Source of the DNA: Rhodoferax sp.
GTDB lineage: Bacteria > Pseudomonadota > Gammaproteobacteria > Burkholderiales > Burkholderiaceae_C
Direction: 5' to 3'
Assembly (NCBI RefSeq): GCF_018780565.1
Contig: NZ_JADMJN010000002.1
Coordinates: forward strand, 496,001 to 560,000
DNA length: 64,000 bases
A model generated the notes under the pieces. The model searched no databases, had not been told where the DNA came from, and saw only the letters and a list, made by a program, of their open reading frames with translations. Positions 22,790 to 32,392 of the stretch are shown here, piece by piece. Made by a program: the position numbers and the translations under genes. How positions within the stretch are numbered: the first letter of the stretch is position 1; every line of letters starts with the position of its first letter.

Positions 22790-25062
22790 TTGATTTTGGT
22801 CCGATGTGCTTCGAGGACGGAGGGTGTCCGCCGCAGATTACGCAGTGCTGTTTCAACATGATTGCGGTCGCGCACTGCAATAACAAACCGTAAATCGGTG
22901 GCATCCTGGGCGGATTCGTCTGCCATATCGATGTGGGTGATGTCTGCTTCGGCCGCTGCCAATGCCGAGGCGACGCGGGCCAGTACGCCCTTGCCGTTGC
23001 TTACCGTCACCACGACCTCGGTTTCAAAGGTGCGAACCGGCTCATCCGACCATTCCACGCTGATGAAGCGTTCACTATCCTTGCTTTTGAGCTTGCGCGC
23101 AACAGGGCAATCGTGTGCATGCACGATCAAGCCTTCGCCGCGGCCCAGGTAGCCCACGATGGTGTCTCCAGGGACTGGTCGACAGCAGCTTGCAAACCGG
23201 ACCGATGCGTTTTCGCTGCCGTCCAGTGTGACGCCTCCTTGTGCCACCGATTCGCTGGCTGCGTAACGCTCGCGCGTCAGAAGCAGGGCGTCCGGTCTTT
23301 CTCCGCTGTCAATCAGCAGTGTCAGCAGACGCTTGGCGACAATGCTGGCAATCCGCTTGCCCAGGCCAATATCGGTTAAAAGTTCGGATCGGCTCTTGTT
23401 GCCGCTAAAACGCAATAACTTTTCCCAAATTGCCTGATTTTTTCCAGCTTCGTCTGGCAGCTTGTCAATTCCCTCGGCCCGAAGTGCCTGTGCCAGCATC
23501 TGCTCGCCGAGTCTCTCCGACTCGGCATGCGCCCGCGTTTTCAGGTGGTGGCGAATTTTGGAGCGTGCGCGTGCGGTGCGCACAAAACTGAGCCAAGCTG
23601 GATTGGGCGTGGACACTGGCGCCGTCACAATCTCGATGACGTCGCCATTTTTGAGTTCGGTGCGCAGTGGTACCTGTTGACCATTGATTTTGGCAGCGAG
23701 CGTGCGATCCCCGATGTTGCTGTGAATGGCGTAAGCGAAGTCGACTACCGTGGCACCTCGCGGCAACGCCATGATCCGGCTTTTCGGTGTGAAGACGTAC
23801 ACCGCATCCGGAAATAAATCCACCTTGACGTGGTCCCAAAATTCGGCGGCATCACGCGTCTCGTCCTGGATGTCCAGCAGTGACTGCAGCCATTTTGAGC
23901 CTAAACGGTCGCCATTTGTTGCTTCCTGTGGGTTATTGACCTTATAAAGCCAATGAGCGGCAACCCCGGATTCTGCAACGATGTGCATGGCCTCGGTACG
24001 GACCTGGAATTCCACGTTCACGCCAGAGGGGCCAACCAGGGTTGTGTGCAGAGACTGGTAGCCGTTGAGTTTGCCAATGGCAATGTGATCCTTGAACTTG
24101 CCCGGCACCGGTTTGTAGAGTTGATGCAGGGTGCCCAGGGCCGTGTAGCAATCCAGCACGGTAGGCACAATGACCCTGAGTCCATAAATGTCGGTAACCT
24201 GGGCGAAACTCAAGTGTTTTTCATCCATCTTCTTGTAAATGGAGTACAAGGTCTTTTCGCGCCCGTCAATTTTCACCTTCATGCCATTGCTGGCGAAAGC
24301 AGCTTCGACTTCTCGTTGTACTTTCTGAATCAGATCCCTGCGTCTGCTGCGGGCCTTTGCCACTGCTTTGGACAAAACGGCATAGCGCCATGGGCGCAAG
24401 TGACGAAATGCCAGGTTCTGCAGTTCGCGGTAGGTCTGGTTCAAGCCTAGGCGGTGCGCAATCGGCGCGTAGATGTCCAGGGTTTCAGAGGCAATGCGCG
24501 TCCATTTGGTCTGTGGTACATCGGACAGCGTACGCATATTGTGTGTTCGGTCCGCGAGTTTGATCAAAATCACGCGCACGTCACGCGCCATGGCCAAAAG
24601 CATTTTTCGAAACGATTCGGCCTGATTTTCTTCGCGGGTATTGAATTGCAGCTTGTCGAGCTTGGTCAGCCCATCCACCAGTTCAGCCACTGGAGAGCCG
24701 AAGCGCTCGATCAGCTCGATCTTGGTAACGCCACAGTCTTCCATGGCGTCGTGCAACAGTGCGGCCATAAGGGCCTGTGCATCCAGTTTCCATTCCGCAC
24801 ATTGGGCGGCAACAGCGATCGGGTGGGTGATGTAGGGCTCGCCATTGTTGCGAAGCTGCCCCAAGTGTGCTTCATCGGCAAATCGGTAGGCTTGGCGTAC
24901 CTGTTCCAGATCGACTGGCGACAGATAGTCCAGAATAGCCGTCAGATTGGCGAAGCTGGCAGCTGCTGCATTGACTGCGGCCGGGCTCGGCACGGTCGCC
25001 GTTTGACGATGACCGACCGCACTTATGCCATTGCCCGATGAAGATTTAATTGCTGTACCCAC
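22783..25062 (-). CDS. spoT: Bifunctional (p)ppGpp synthetase/hydrolase SpoT
   Basis: Makes and degrades the stringent-response alarmone. Domains in order: HD hydrolase with intact LLHDAMEDC and ADRTHNMRTL, synthetase with GREKTLYSIYKKM and YGLRVIV...NGYQSLHTTL, TGS (VYVFTPKSRIMALPRGATVVDFAYAIH), helical/zinc region and C-terminal ACT (VVVTVSNGKGVLARVASALA). The intact HD motif supports hydrolase activity. The start is uncertain: GTG 25062 is chosen because the in-frame TTG at 25104 lies in the tail of the rpoZ terminator; neither has a good ribosome site. Confidence 0.93.
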   Translation of the reverse strand: MGTAIKSSSGNGISAVGHRQTATVPSPAAVNAAAASFANLTAILDYLSPVDLEQVRQAYRFADEAHLGQLRNNGEPYITHPIAVAAQCAEWKLDAQALMAALLHDAMEDCGVTKIELIERFGSPVAELVDGLTKLDKLQFNTREENQAESFRKMLLAMARDVRVILIKLADRTHNMRTLSDVPQTKWTRIASETLDIYAPIAHRLGLNQTYRELQNLAFRHLRPWRYAVLSKAVAKARSRRRDLIQKVQREVEAAFASNGMKVKIDGREKTLYSIYKKMDEKHLSFAQVTDIYGLRVIVPTVLDCYTALGTLHQLYKPVPGKFKDHIAIGKLNGYQSLHTTLVGPSGVNVEFQVRTEAMHIVAESGVAAHWLYKVNNPQEATNGDRLGSKWLQSLLDIQDETRDAAEFWDHVKVDLFPDAVYVFTPKSRIMALPRGATVVDFAYAIHSNIGDRTLAAKINGQQVPLRTELKNGDVIEIVTAPVSTPNPAWLSFVRTARARSKIRHHLKTRAHAESERLGEQMLAQALRAEGIDKLPDEAGKNQAIWEKLLRFSGNKSRSELLTDIGLGKRIASIVAKRLLTLLIDSGERPDALLLTRERYAASESVAQGGVTLDGSENASVRFASCCRPVPGDTIVGYLGRGEGLIVHAHDCPVARKLKSKDSERFISVEWSDEPVRTFETEVVVTVSNGKGVLARVASALAAAEADITHIDMADESAQDATDLRFVIAVRDRNHVETALRNLRRTPSVLEAHRTKINQ

Positions 25063-25106
25063 CCATTTAATATAACGTGCGTCTGTCGATTTGCCAGAGG
25101 GCAATA

Positions 25107-25132
25107 AAAAAGCACCGCAAGCGGTGCTTTTT
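25107..25132 (-). terminator. Terminator between rpoZ and spoT
   Basis: AAAAAGCACCGC and GCGGTGCTTTTT form a GC stem flanked by A and T runs, 18 bp after the rpoZ stop on the minus strand. Confidence 0.85.
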
Positions 25133-25149
25133 CCAGTGCTGGCAAGTAC

Positions 25150-25353
25150 TTAAAGTGGTACTTTTTTCAGCATTTCCAGGCCAATCTTGCCAGCTGCTAT
25201 TTCACGCAGGGCGGTGACGGCGGGTTTGTTCTTGCTTTCAACTTTGGGTGAGTGACCTTGGCTCAGCATGCGCGCACGGTAAGTAGCGGCCAACACGAGT
25301 TGGAAGCGATTGGGAATCTGCTGAAGGCAGTCTTCGACGGTAATACGAGCCAT
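25150..25353 (-). CDS. rpoZ: RNA polymerase omega subunit
   Basis: A 67-residue protein with the omega pattern [30 protein letters not shown], and [16 protein letters not shown] near the end. It helps assemble the beta' subunit and, in E. coli, forms part of a ppGpp site, which fits its place between gmk and spoT. ATG 25353 lies about 30 bp after the gmk stop. Confidence 0.95.
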   Translation of the reverse strand: MARITVEDCLQQIPNRFQLVLAATYRARMLSQGHSPKVESKNKPAVTALREIAAGKIGLEMLKKVPL

Positions 25354-25383
25354 GAAATTCTCCGAAAGACCAAAGGGGAGGCA

Positions 25384-26004
25384 CTAAGGAATGGAAAGTG
25401 CTTTGAAGGTCTCAGCCCTGGCGCGCCGTTGCGCTAAAAACTTGAGACGCTGAGAATGAACGATCGCTTTCAGGTCAAAAAGCGCGCGGTCAAACAACTC
25501 GTTGATTATAACGAAGTCAAAATGATGTACCTGGGCGACCTCGATGGCTGCATTTTTCAACCGCAATTCAATGACTTCCGGCGAATCTTCCCCGCGGCGC
25601 TCCAGCCGTGAGCGCAACTCTTCCCAACTCGGTGGCAAGATGAAAATGCTGATGGCGTTGGCAAAGATTTTCTTGATCTGGATGGCACCCTGAAAGTCGA
25701 TTTCAAGAATGACGTCAGCACCTTGTGCCATACGATCTTCAATCGCTCTTTTCGAAGTGCCGTAGCGGTGGTTGTGGACATGGGCCCATTCCACAAAGGC
25801 ATCGGCCTTCACCATGGCGTCGAATTCCTGCTCGGACACGAAGAAGTACTCCCGTCCGTGTTTTTCCTGCCCTCTAGGCGCTCGCGTGGTGTGTGAAACC
25901 GACGGCTGCACATGGGAGTCAAGTTCCAGCAAGGCCTTGACCAGGCTGGATTTGCCGGCTCCGCTGGGGGCCGCAACGACGAACAAATTTCCGGGATAGT
26001 CCAT
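25384..26004 (-). CDS. gmk: Guanylate kinase
   Basis: Converts GMP to GDP. The 206-residue protein has P-loop [19 protein letters not shown], the GMP-binding segment [22 protein letters not shown], and [16 protein letters not shown]. Length fits the family. It follows yicC on the same strand by 35 bp and precedes rpoZ, the usual proteobacterial order. Confidence 0.96.
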   Translation of the reverse strand: MDYPGNLFVVAAPSGAGKSSLVKALLELDSHVQPSVSHTTRAPRGQEKHGREYFFVSEQEFDAMVKADAFVEWAHVHNHRYGTSKRAIEDRMAQGADVILEIDFQGAIQIKKIFANAISIFILPPSWEELRSRLERRGEDSPEVIELRLKNAAIEVAQVHHFDFVIINELFDRALFDLKAIVHSQRLKFLAQRRARAETFKALSIP

Positions 26005-26039
26005 GAAGAGACGGCTCTAGGCGGTGATTGAGGGGCGCC

Positions 26040-26957
26040 CTATTCTATGTTCTGCACCTGCTCGCGCATTTGCTCGATCAGTACTTTCATGTCCACCGAA
26101 ATGTGGGTCAGCTCCAGCGCTGCCGATTTCGAGCCCATGGTGTTGGCTTCCCGGTGCAGTTCCTGGATCAGGAAATCAAGCCGCTTGCCGAGCTCGCCCC
26201 CCTTTTTGATCAGGCGTTCAAGCTCATCCAGATGGGAATTGAGGCGTGTGATTTCCTCTGCAACGTCAATGCGGATGGCAAACGCGGTGGCTTCGGTCAG
26301 GGCCCGGTCCTGGGCCGCTTCCGGCAAGGTGGCGCCATCGCTCAGGTCCATGGCCTCTTTCCAGCGATCCAGAAAGCGCTGGCGCTGCTGCGCAACCAGC
26401 TGGGGCACCAATGGCACCGCCTGTGCCGCCAGCGTGCGCAACTGGCCGATGTGTTCCGTCAGCATGCTGGCCAGGCGGGCGCCTTCACGCTGACGCGCTG
26501 ACAGCAGTTCCTTCAAGGCTGTTTCGGCCAGCGGGAGGATCTCCTCGCGCCAGTCCTGGGTAGATGTTTGCTCGTTGGCCGCAAGGCGGATCACGTCGGC
26601 CACGCTCAATGGGGCTGCGTTGGGAAGCCAGGCTTTCACGTTGTCCTGCACGGCATTCAAACGCTGCAACAGTCTCGTGCTCGGATCCTGCACTGTGTTC
26701 TGGGTGTTGGATTCGATGGCGGCGCGCACTTCAACCTTGCCACGTTTGAGTCGTCCAACCAGAAGCTCCCTCAACGCGGGCTCAAACTGCCGAAGCTCCT
26801 CCGGGAGCCGGAAGGAGAGATCCAGAAACCGGCTGTTGACAGACCGTATTTCCAGTCCCAGATGGCTCGCTGGCGCGCTTTTGGATTCGGTGTCGGAAAC
26901 GGATTTGGCTGTGCTGTGCTGCGCACTGGCATAGCCGGTCATACTGTAAACTGGCAT
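26040..26957 (-). CDS. YicC family protein (endoribonuclease YicC-like)
   Basis: A 305-residue protein with the family N-terminus MPVYSMTGYASA, the segment LEIRSVNSRFLDLSFRLPEELR, and the C-terminal KRLDFLIQELHREANTMGSKS. E. coli YicC was reported to act as an endoribonuclease on a small RNA; that activity is assumed from family, not shown here. Compared with E. coli the N-terminal part has an extra ~15-residue Ser/Ala-rich stretch (HSTAKSVSDTESKSAPA). It diverges from the kinase gene, with 77 bp between the starts. Confidence 0.9.
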   Translation of the reverse strand: MPVYSMTGYASAQHSTAKSVSDTESKSAPASHLGLEIRSVNSRFLDLSFRLPEELRQFEPALRELLVGRLKRGKVEVRAAIESNTQNTVQDPSTRLLQRLNAVQDNVKAWLPNAAPLSVADVIRLAANEQTSTQDWREEILPLAETALKELLSARQREGARLASMLTEHIGQLRTLAAQAVPLVPQLVAQQRQRFLDRWKEAMDLSDGATLPEAAQDRALTEATAFAIRIDVAEEITRLNSHLDELERLIKKGGELGKRLDFLIQELHREANTMGSKSAALELTHISVDMKVLIEQMREQVQNIE

Positions 26958-27034
26958 CTCGGCTCTTTGATCAATGGAATGGGCCTGAGAATAACCCGGT
27001 TCAGGCAGATCAGACGAGAGCTCATCCGAAAATT

Positions 27035-28042
27035 ATGTCAAAGGTCAAACCCGCACCGCTCCCTCCAGACACCATGATTGGTGGCTACCGCGTCATCCGC
27101 AAGGTGGCTGCTGGAGGATTTGGCGTGGTGTATCTGGCGATTGATCCGGAAGGGCAGCAGGTTGCAGTCAAGGAGTATCTGCCTTCCTCCCTGGCATCGC
27201 GTGCCCCGGGTGCGCTGCTGCCTCAGGTGCAACCCGAGAAGCTGTCGTTGTACCGCTTGGGTCTGAAGAGCTTCTTTGAGGAGGGGCGTTCACTGGCCCA
27301 GATTTCACACCCCTCCGTGGTGAGTGTGATGAACTTCTTCCGGGAGAACGAGACGGTTTACATGGTGATGAATTACCTGGAGGGTGCGTCCCTGCAGGAC
27401 TTCATCATCACGGCCAGGGATCTCAAGCAGGCGAAGGTGTTCCGGGAGTCCACCATCCGTTCCCTGTTCGACGAAATTCTGCGTGGTTTGCGAATCGTTC
27501 ACCAGCACCGTATGCTGCATCTGGATATCAAGCCGGCCAATATTTTTATCACCGACGACAACAAGTCGGTGCTGATCGACTTCGGTGCGGCGCGTGAGGT
27601 CCTGAGCAAAGAAGGCAATTTCATCCGGCCGATGTACACCCCCGGTTTTGCCGCGCCCGAAATGTACCGGCGGGATGCCTCGATGGGCCCCTGGACCGAC
27701 ATTTATGCCATCGGGGCCTGTATTTATGCCTGCATGCAGGGCTATCCGCCCAACGAGGCCCCGCAGCGACTTGAAAACGACCGGATTGCCATCGCACTGG
27801 CGCGTCTGAGGGGGGTCTATTCCGACAACCTGATCGAGGTGGTGGAGTGGTGCATGTCGCTGGATCCGCTGTCCAGACCACAGTCGGTTTTTGCCCTGCA
27901 AAAAGAGCTTAGCCGTGAAGGTGAGCGTCGCTACACCAAGCTCAGCGTGACTGAGAAAGTTCGCCTCCAGTTTGACACCATGGTGTCGGACACCAAAAAA
28001 ACCGCCCAAAAAGCGACCGGTATCGGCGGAAAAATTAAATGA
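27035..28042 (+). CDS. Hanks-type Ser/Thr protein kinase
   Basis: A 335-residue cytosolic kinase with no transmembrane sensor. Motifs: glycine loop KVAAGGFGVVYLA, catalytic Lys in VAVKEY, catalytic loop HLDIKPANIF, DFGAA metal site, and APE-type AAPEM. The catalytic loop is HLD, not HRD, so it belongs to the non-RD kinases. After the kinase domain there is only a ~40-residue Lys-rich tail. The stop overlaps the phosphatase start by 4 bp, a common kinase/phosphatase pairing. Targets are unknown. Confidence 0.92.
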   Translation: MSKVKPAPLPPDTMIGGYRVIRKVAAGGFGVVYLAIDPEGQQVAVKEYLPSSLASRAPGALLPQVQPEKLSLYRLGLKSFFEEGRSLAQISHPSVVSVMNFFRENETVYMVMNYLEGASLQDFIITARDLKQAKVFRESTIRSLFDEILRGLRIVHQHRMLHLDIKPANIFITDDNKSVLIDFGAAREVLSKEGNFIRPMYTPGFAAPEMYRRDASMGPWTDIYAIGACIYACMQGYPPNEAPQRLENDRIAIALARLRGVYSDNLIEVVEWCMSLDPLSRPQSVFALQKELSREGERRYTKLSVTEKVRLQFDTMVSDTKKTAQKATGIGGKIK

Positions 28043-28953
28043 AATTCTCTGTTTTTCAGGTGAGTCGCAAGGGCGGACGGGAAAAGAACGAAGATCGCAT
28101 GGGGTATTCCTACACCCGCGGATCGGGCATTTTCATACTGGCCGATGGCATGGGTGGACATCCCGAAGGGGAAGTTGCGGCGCAGCTTGCCTTGCAGGCC
28201 ATCTCCGCCATGTTTCAAAAAGAGGCCCGGCCGGAAGTACCCGACGTCAACGTGTTTCTGGAGGCCGCCTTGATGGCTGCCCACCGACAGATCCTGCGGT
28301 ATGCAATTGAAAAAGGCATGCTGGATACGCCTCGCACCACCATCGTGGCTGCGGTGGTGCAGGCCGGGGCCGTGTCCTGGATTCACTGCGGCGATTCCCG
28401 GCTTTATCTGGTTCGTCAAGGTGAGCTGCTGGCACGAACCCGTGATCATTCTTTTATCGAGCAGCACCAGAGTACCGGTTCAACGGCCAAGTTGCCGGAC
28501 CGTTTCAATCGCAACGTTCTGTTCACCTGCCTCGGTTCGCCGACCAAGCCGGTATTCGACTTGACAGGGCCTGTCGTACTGCAGCAGGGCGACAAAGTCA
28601 TGCTGTGTTCAGACGGTCTGTGGGGGACCCTGAACGATGCAGACATTACCTATGACCTGAGCCACAAGCCGGTGGGTGAAGCCGTTCCCGATCTGGTGGA
28701 AAAAGCCTTGCGCAAGGCCGGTGACAGCAGCGACAACGTCACCATGATCGCGCTGGAATGGGAGACCCCCGAGGGCTTTGAAACCACACGGGGCAGTATC
28801 TCCACCGACACCATCAGCGACGGTGTGTTCGCGTCCACGGTGCAGGCCGGCTGGCTGGACTCCGGCATGGAAGATCTGGATGACGCCGCCATTGAGCGCT
28901 CGATCGCTGAAATCAACGAGGCTATTCGCCGCTCTGCCGCCAAGAAGGGCTGA
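28039..28953 (+). CDS. PP2C-type protein phosphatase
   Basis: A 304-residue metal-dependent phosphatase that probably opposes the kinase encoded just upstream. The motifs are present: KGGREKNEDRMG (first Asp), FILADGMGGHPEGE, WIHCGDSRLYLVRQGEL, VMLCSDGLWG and DNVTMIALEWE. The last ~60 residues, rich in Thr/Ser then acidic, lie beyond the catalytic domain and may be regulatory or a kinase target. ATGA overlap couples its translation to the kinase. Confidence 0.93.
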   Translation: MKFSVFQVSRKGGREKNEDRMGYSYTRGSGIFILADGMGGHPEGEVAAQLALQAISAMFQKEARPEVPDVNVFLEAALMAAHRQILRYAIEKGMLDTPRTTIVAAVVQAGAVSWIHCGDSRLYLVRQGELLARTRDHSFIEQHQSTGSTAKLPDRFNRNVLFTCLGSPTKPVFDLTGPVVLQQGDKVMLCSDGLWGTLNDADITYDLSHKPVGEAVPDLVEKALRKAGDSSDNVTMIALEWETPEGFETTRGSISTDTISDGVFASTVQAGWLDSGMEDLDDAAIERSIAEINEAIRRSAAKKG

Positions 28954-29031
28954 GGCAGCGATCGGATTCCCGGTATTCGGGAGCGGGCGCAAAGCTCGCT
29001 CCATCAAAAACATTATTTGCGAGAACGCACC

Positions 29032-29763
29032 ATGAGTGAATTTTTTAGAAGCGGCGCGCGTGCTGTGGATCAACTGCGACCAGTCCGTATCACACGGGCT
29101 TACACCATCCATGCAGAGGGTTCGGTGCTGATTGAGTTTGGGCACACCAAGGTCTTGTGCACGGCATCGGTCGAAGAAAAAGTACCGGGCCACAAAAAGG
29201 GCAGCGGTGAGGGCTGGGTAACGGCCGAATACGGCATGCTGCCGCGCGCCACACACACCCGCAGCGACCGCGAGGCTGCGCGTGGCAAGCAGAGTGGGCG
29301 CACCCAGGAAATCCAGCGCCTCATTGGCCGCTCCATGCGCGCCGTGTTTGATCTCACCAAGTTGGGCGAGCGCACGATCCACCTTGACTGTGATGTGTTG
29401 CAGGCGGACGGTGGCACCCGCACTGCCGCCATTACCGGTGCTTTTGTGGCCGCGCAGGATGCGGTAGCCAAGCTGATGGCGCAAGGCAAGTTGCAGACGT
29501 CGCCGATTCGCGACCATGTGGCCGCCATTTCGGTAGGCATCGTGCAGGGCACGCCTTTGCTGGACCTGGAGTACACCGAGGACGCGGCTTGCGATACCGA
29601 CATGAACGTGGTGATGACCGGGGCGGGCCATTTCGTTGAAGTCCAGGGAACCGCCGAGGGTGCCGCGTTTTCCCGCCAGGAAATGAATGCCTTGCTGGCA
29701 CTGGCCGAAAAGGGCATCGGTGACCTGGTTGTGCTGCAGAAGAATTCACTATCAAATGCATAG
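29032..29763 (+). CDS. rph: Ribonuclease PH
   Basis: Phosphorolytic 3'-5' exoribonuclease that trims tRNA 3' ends. At 243 residues it is full length. Recognised segments are [56 protein letters not shown] in outline, and [23 protein letters not shown] 29032 was chosen over an upstream in-frame start. The stop TAG lies in copy 5 of the 17-nt repeat. rdgB follows after 39 bp. Confidence 0.95.
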   Translation: MSEFFRSGARAVDQLRPVRITRAYTIHAEGSVLIEFGHTKVLCTASVEEKVPGHKKGSGEGWVTAEYGMLPRATHTRSDREAARGKQSGRTQEIQRLIGRSMRAVFDLTKLGERTIHLDCDVLQADGGTRTAAITGAFVAAQDAVAKLMAQGKLQTSPIRDHVAAISVGIVQGTPLLDLEYTEDAACDTDMNVVMTGAGHFVEVQGTAEGAAFSRQEMNALLALAEKGIGDLVVLQKNSLSNA

Positions 29764-29764
29764 C
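29748..29764 (-). repeat. 17-nt GCTAT/ATAG repeat, copy 5
   Basis: On the minus strand GCTATGCATTTGATAGT, one base off the pattern. It contains the stop codon of rph. Confidence 0.45.
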
Positions 29765-29802
29765 AATTCAAGCTTGTACGACAAAGGCAAGGGCCTGATT
29801 TC

Positions 29803-30402
29803 ATGAAGATTGTTCTGGCATCCAATAACAAGGGCAAGCTGGCCGAGCTGCGCGCCATGTTTGCGCCGCTCGGGCTGGAGCTGGTTGCGCAAGGTGAACT
29901 TGGCATTCCCGAGGCCGCCGAGCCTTTTCATACGTTTGTTGAAAATGCGCTGGCCAAGGCCCGCCATGCGGCGGCGCACAGCGGCTTGCCCGCGCTGGCT
30001 GACGACGCGGGTTTGTGCGTTGACGCCTTTGGGGGCTTGCCAGGCGTTGATACGGCCTACTACGCCACGCAGTTCGGGTACGACAAGGGCGACGACAACA
30101 ATGTGCGAGCCCTTCTGGAACAAATGCGCGATGTCGACAATCGCCGCGCGGCGCTGGTGAGTACGCTGGTGGCGGTGCGCTCGGCGCAGGATCCGGAGCC
30201 GCTGATTGCGGCTGGCCGCGTGGTGGGCGAGATCAGTCGCGAGCCGATGGGCAGCAACGGATTTGGTTTCGATCCGGTGATGTACATCCCCGAGTTCGGC
30301 AAGACCTTTGCGCAGCTGCCCGTGGAGGTTAAAAATGCCAACAGCCACCGCGGTCGGGCTGCGCGTGCGATGCTTGAGCTGATCCGTGAGCGGTGGCTGT
30401 AA
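29803..30402 (+). CDS. rdgB: RdgB/HAM1 non-canonical purine NTP pyrophosphatase
   Basis: Removes ITP, dITP and XTP from the nucleotide pool. The 199-residue protein has the N-terminal MKIVLASNNKGKLAELRAMF, the TFVENALAKARHAA helix, LADDAGLCVDAFGG (catalytic Asp), and GSNGFGFDPVMYIPEFGKTFAQL. Length and motifs are standard for the family. rph-rdgB-hemW in one direction is a common order in this bacterial group. Confidence 0.95.
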   Translation: MKIVLASNNKGKLAELRAMFAPLGLELVAQGELGIPEAAEPFHTFVENALAKARHAAAHSGLPALADDAGLCVDAFGGLPGVDTAYYATQFGYDKGDDNNVRALLEQMRDVDNRRAALVSTLVAVRSAQDPEPLIAAGRVVGEISREPMGSNGFGFDPVMYIPEFGKTFAQLPVEVKNANSHRGRAARAMLELIRERWL

Positions 30403-30419
30403 GGCCTTTGGTATTGACC

Positions 30420-31658
30420 ATGATTCCCATCGCACCTGCATCGCCCGCACCGCAGCCATCCACACCCCGGGATGTACAGCACTACATGCGCCCCGGCCTG
30501 TTGCAGCTGGCCGCGCTGCCACCGCTGTCACTTTATGTGCATCTTCCCTGGTGCCTCAAGAAGTGCCCGTATTGCGACTTCAATTCCCATGAGATGCGCG
30601 CTGCCGACATGCCTGAGCAGCGCTACCTGGATGCCGTCATGGCAGACCTGGAGGCGGCCTTGCCGCTGGTCTGGGGGCGCACGGTGCACAGCATTTTTAT
30701 CGGTGGTGGCACGCCCAGCCTTTTCTCGCCCGAGGCCATTGACCGGCTGATTGGTGGCATCCGTGCCCGCCTGCGGCTGGAGCCCGATTGCGAGATCACG
30801 CTGGAGGCCAATCCCGGCACCTTTGAGCGGGATCGTTTCCGGGCTTTCAGATCAGCGGGTGTGACGCGCCTGTCCATCGGGGTCCAGAGCTTCAACGACG
30901 CGTACCTGAAGGCGCTGGGCCGGGTGCACGATCGCGCGCAGGCGCTGGCGGCGGTGGAGGAGGCGGCGCAGGCCTTTGACACTTTCAACCTGGACATCAT
31001 GTACGCACTGCCGGGTCAGACCCTGGCTGACCTGAAAGAGGACATGGCTACCGCCCTGGCTCTGGCGCCACCCCATATTTCGATCTACCACCTCACCATA
31101 GAGCCCAACACTTATTTCGCCAAGTACCCGCCCGTGATCCCGGAGGAGGATACGGCATACGACATGCTGGACCTCATCACCGATATGACGGGCGAGGCGG
31201 GACTGTACCGCTATGAAGTGTCTGCCTACGCGCGTGATGGGCACCGATGTTTTCACAACCTGAATTACTGGCAGTTCGGCGACTATCTGGGCTTGGGTGC
31301 TGGAGCCCACAGTAAGCTCAGTTTTGCCCACCGCGTGGTGCGTCAGGTGCGTTTTCGGGACCCCAAGCTGTACATGGAAAAAGCGCTGGCCGGCTATGGC
31401 GTGGCGCAGGACGACGAAGTCAGCCGTGCTGATTTGCCGTTTGAGTTCATGCTCAATGCCCTGCGTTTGAAAGACGGTTTTTCCCTGCAGCAGTTCCATG
31501 AGCGCACCGGCCTGGCGATCAATGCCATCCAGCAGGGGCTGGATGAGGCAGAACGCAAAGGCTTGATCGAGCGTGACTTTGGTCGAATCAAGCCCAGCCT
31601 ACGGGGTTTTGACTTTCTGAACGACCTGCAGGCCCTGTTTTTACCGCCGTCCCGCTGA
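30420..31658 (+). CDS. hemW: HemW-type radical SAM heme-handling protein
   Basis: A 412-residue radical SAM protein with the CxxxCxxC cluster in HLPWCLKKCPYCDFNSHE and a following GGGTPSLFSPE. The long segment SIGVQSFNDAYLKALGRVHD and the C-terminal winged HemN_C-like part (GFSLQQFHERTGL) fit the HemW group. HemW proteins bind heme and are often misnamed coproporphyrinogen dehydrogenase; the oxidase HemN has an extra Cys that is absent here. ATG 30420 follows rdgB by 17 bp; an in-frame GTG at 30393 would overlap rdgB. Confidence 0.92.
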   Translation: MIPIAPASPAPQPSTPRDVQHYMRPGLLQLAALPPLSLYVHLPWCLKKCPYCDFNSHEMRAADMPEQRYLDAVMADLEAALPLVWGRTVHSIFIGGGTPSLFSPEAIDRLIGGIRARLRLEPDCEITLEANPGTFERDRFRAFRSAGVTRLSIGVQSFNDAYLKALGRVHDRAQALAAVEEAAQAFDTFNLDIMYALPGQTLADLKEDMATALALAPPHISIYHLTIEPNTYFAKYPPVIPEEDTAYDMLDLITDMTGEAGLYRYEVSAYARDGHRCFHNLNYWQFGDYLGLGAGAHSKLSFAHRVVRQVRFRDPKLYMEKALAGYGVAQDDEVSRADLPFEFMLNALRLKDGFSLQQFHERTGLAINAIQQGLDEAERKGLIERDFGRIKPSLRGFDFLNDLQALFLPPSR

Positions 31659-31720
31659 ATCTCCCGGGCACCGGGATTCTGCTCGCGCTATAGTCTGGCG
31701 AACTGGAGAGGGTCTGGACC

Positions 31721-32392
31721 ATGTTCTCTGTCTATGGTGTGTCGGGGCAATTGTTTCGCGGGTCGATGGAGCAGCTGCGTCAGATCGGCGGTGTCGGTGC
31801 GGCTGCGCGCACCCAGGCAATCCAGCCGGTTGGTCGCGATGGGCAGGATGCGCGTGACAACATTTTTGCTGCTTTCACGCGGCAGGCCCCGAGCGACGAG
31901 GCGCATCGCACTGCGTTGACGGCGTATGCGCAAACCCAAAAAGTGGTGCTGCCGCGCCATCCGCTGCGTCAGGTTGATGCGCTGATGAGCCGTGATGTGA
32001 TCACCTTACCCGACACCGTCACCGTTCTGGAAGCCTGGCAGCTGCTGGCGCGGCATGGCGTGGGCCAGGCTCCGGTGGTGAATCAGGCTGGCACTTTGGT
32101 GGGTTTGCTGTCTCGCGCGGATTTGCTGCGCCCGGATCGCCTCCCGACGCCTGACACCAATGTATTGGTATGGCGAGCCCTGCTGGCGCAAAGCGTTTCG
32201 GACATCATGTGGACGCCTGTGCCCAGTGTTGCTCCGGACACGGATATCCGCCGCGTGGCGCATGTTTTGCTGGATACGGGCCTGCCCGGGCTGCCTGTTG
32301 TGGATGAGCAGGGTCTGGTGACCGGTTTTGTGTCTCGATCGGACATTCTGCGTGCCGTGGTGACAGACCCGCCGCTGGACCTCTGGGGCTAG
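31721..32392 (+). CDS. CBS-domain-pair protein
   Basis: A 223-residue protein with two CBS domains in the C-terminal two thirds: VDALMSRDVITLPDTVTVLEAWQLLARHGVGQAPVVN and VSDIMWTPVPSVAPDTDIRRVAHVLLDTGLPGLPVVD in outline. CBS pairs sense adenosine nucleotides. The first ~70 residues (MFSVYGVSGQLFRGSMEQL) are family-specific and of unknown role. I recall such proteins in many Burkholderiales but know no assigned function. Its 3' end overlaps the opposite small gene by 4 bp. Confidence 0.85.
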   Translation: MFSVYGVSGQLFRGSMEQLRQIGGVGAAARTQAIQPVGRDGQDARDNIFAAFTRQAPSDEAHRTALTAYAQTQKVVLPRHPLRQVDALMSRDVITLPDTVTVLEAWQLLARHGVGQAPVVNQAGTLVGLLSRADLLRPDRLPTPDTNVLVWRALLAQSVSDIMWTPVPSVAPDTDIRRVAHVLLDTGLPGLPVVDEQGLVTGFVSRSDILRAVVTDPPLDLWG

